Part shown: positions 63,044-64,000 of the stretch, in pieces
Layout of the letters: every line of letters starts with the position of its first letter
How positions within the stretch are numbered: the stretch's first letter is position 1
DNA from: Klebsiella terrigena
Lineage (GTDB): Bacteria; Pseudomonadota; Gammaproteobacteria; Enterobacterales; Enterobacteriaceae
Reading direction: 5' to 3'
NCBI RefSeq assembly: GCF_006539725.1
Contig: NZ_BJNO01000003.1
Span: forward strand, 310,001 to 374,000
DNA: 64,000 bases
Notes under the pieces: model-generated
What the model saw: only the letters and a program-made list of their open reading frames with translations
Told to the model about the DNA's origin: nothing
The model's database searches: none
Program-made: the position numbers and the translations under genes

Positions 63044-63823
63044 ATGACCGTTAAAACACGACAGGTAGCGTTTATCACCGGCGGAGCGCGCGGCATCGGT
63101 TTTGAGATTGCCGCAAAGCTGGCGCAGGCGGGCTTTGATATTGCGCTGAATGATTATCAGGATTCTGCGGCGCTGCAGGCATCGGTAGCGCGGCTAAAAG
63201 GCTGGGGCGTTAACGCCGTTGCCGTGCCCGGCGACGTGGCGGATATCAGCCTGCACGACAGGATGCTGGCGCGGGCGGAGCATGAGCTGGGGCCGCTGAC
63301 GACCTTTGTCAACAACGCCGGCGTATCGGTGACCAGCCGCGGCGATCTCCTCGACGTGACGCCGGAAAGCTACGATCGCTGCCAGGCCGTTAACGCTCGC
63401 GCCACATTCTTCCTCTGCCAGGCTTTTGCCCGGCGCCTGCTGGCCGGTGGCTGCTCTCCCGAACTGCACTACAGCCTTATCGTCGTCTCTTCCTCGAACG
63501 CCTCTGCGGCCTCCATCAACCGAGGTGAGTACTGTGTATCAAAGGCCGGGGCGGCGATGGTGGCAAAACTATTCGCCTCGCGCCTCGCCAGGGTTGGGGT
63601 GCAGGTGTTTGATATTCAGCCGGGGCTGATTGCTACCGAAATGACGCAGCCTTCGCTGGCAATCTATCAACAGCGCGTCGATGAAGGCTTAACTCTGCTG
63701 CCGGAGCTGGGCACCCCGGCTCAGATAGGCACGATAGTCACCACTCTGGCCAGCGGCGGGATGCCCTATTTAACCGGCCAGGTGATTAGCGCCGACGGCG
63801 GAATGCTGGTTTCCCGTTTCTGA
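63044..63823 (+). CDS. short-chain dehydrogenase/reductase
   Basis: 259 residues from ATG 63044. Starts at 63005 (better GAGGG site but very close to palindrome 9) and 63032 are alternatives; 63044 gives the usual SDR N-terminus VAFITGGARGIGFEIA. Classical SDR: TGGARGIG, NNAGVSV (NNAG), catalytic Ser in VVSSSNA, Tyr-Lys in EYCVSKAG, then IQPGLIATEM. A FabG-like oxidoreductase acting on a hydroxy/keto group of a pathway intermediate. Followed after 20 bp by the glycerate kinase gene. Confidence 0.88.
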   Translation: MTVKTRQVAFITGGARGIGFEIAAKLAQAGFDIALNDYQDSAALQASVARLKGWGVNAVAVPGDVADISLHDRMLARAEHELGPLTTFVNNAGVSVTSRGDLLDVTPESYDRCQAVNARATFFLCQAFARRLLAGGCSPELHYSLIVVSSSNASAASINRGEYCVSKAGAAMVAKLFASRLARVGVQVFDIQPGLIATEMTQPSLAIYQQRVDEGLTLLPELGTPAQIGTIVTTLASGGMPYLTGQVISADGGMLVSRF

Positions 63824-63843
63824 TTGATAGCAGGTAAATCGCG

Positions 63844-64000
63844 ATGAAAATAATTATTGCCCCGGACTCCTTTAAAGAGAGCCTCTCCGCCAGCGCCGTT
63901 GCTGATGCCATCGAGCGGGGGCTTCGTCGAGCCCTGCCTGACGCGGAGTGCGTAAAGCTGCCGATAGCTGACGGCGGTGAAGGCACGGTTGATGCGCTGA
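63844..64000 (+). CDS. glycerate kinase, 5' end only
   Basis: The first 52 codons are in the window. [26 protein letters not shown] and [14 protein letters not shown] are the unmistakable start of the GarK/GlxK glycerate 2-kinase family, which phosphorylates glycerate for entry into glycolysis. As part of the SDR transcription unit it suggests that the pathway yields glycerate, for example through hydroxypyruvate or tartronate semialdehyde. It runs off the right edge. Confidence 0.9.
   Translation, partial: MKIIIAPDSFKESLSASAVADAIERGLRRALPDAECVKLPIADGGEGTVDAL

Noticed and set aside
62764-63054. 96-codon open frame in the binding-protein/SDR divergent gap
   Set aside because: No ribosome site, composition of an AT-rich regulatory gap, covers the CRP-like site and palindrome 9 and overlaps the SDR start. 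No recognisable family.

Overview
The window looks like chromosome of a Klebsiella/Raoultella-type enterobacterium. The evidence is gene order: an O-antigen locus lies next to hisIFAHBCDGL and is followed by yeeZ, yeeY, yoeI-plaP, sbcB, dacD, sbmC, yeeA and yeeX (tmaR), whose products resemble the E. coli proteins closely. GC is moderately high except in regulatory gaps. I saw no tRNA or rRNA genes, CRISPR array, insertion sequence or prophage.

Region 1 (1-12 kb) makes O antigen. uge runs off the left edge. A long non-coding leader with a terminator-like hairpin and a JUMPstart/ops element precedes rmlBADC, a WbbL-like rhamnosyltransferase, the Wzm/Wzt ABC exporter and a 1107-residue multi-domain glycosyltransferase resembling WbbB of Raoultella terrigena. 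That protein has a beta-Kdo-transferase-like N-terminus, a coiled coil containing a duplicated 18-residue unit, and two further transferase-like domains. The layout predicts a rhamnose/GlcNAc polymer capped with Kdo and exported through recognition of the cap. Region 2 (12-19.4 kb) is the complete his operon on the minus strand, with leader peptide and attenuator.

Region 3 (19.5-31.8 kb) is mostly core yee genes. Insertions relative to E. coli are an ArsR-type regulator divergent from a second, complete EF-G gene, and a collapsed Wzi-family pseudogene. Region 4 (31.9-42.4 kb) is accessory: cobT without cobU/cobS beside it, an S-adenosylhomocysteinase-like protein lacking several family catalytic residues, an HPP membrane protein, a tautomerase/LysR divergent pair, an MFS transporter with a lipoate-ligase-like protein, a periplasmic protein followed by a GGDEF-EAL protein, and a yeaR/yoaG-like pair with NarL-like heptamers upstream.

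Region 5 (42.5-64 kb, continuing past the right edge) is the most interesting. It is a catabolic island of at least 18 genes in nine transcription units: TIM-barrel isomerase; DUF993 protein; acyl-CoA dehydrogenase; EtfB-EtfA-ETF:quinone oxidoreductase; aldehyde dehydrogenase plus GMC alcohol dehydrogenase; TetR regulator; CoA-transferase; aldo/keto reductase; a Tat-dependent sugar-type ABC importer ending in a zinc alcohol dehydrogenase; and an SDR with glycerate kinase. Each unit has one copy of a 14-bp palindrome, TAACNANNTNGTTA (six exact, three with one mismatch), near its start; I found none by eye elsewhere in the window. This reads as one regulon joining a sugar or polyol branch to an alcohol > aldehyde > acid > acyl-CoA > enoyl-CoA branch that feeds electrons to ubiquinone. 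The substrate cannot be read from the sequence.
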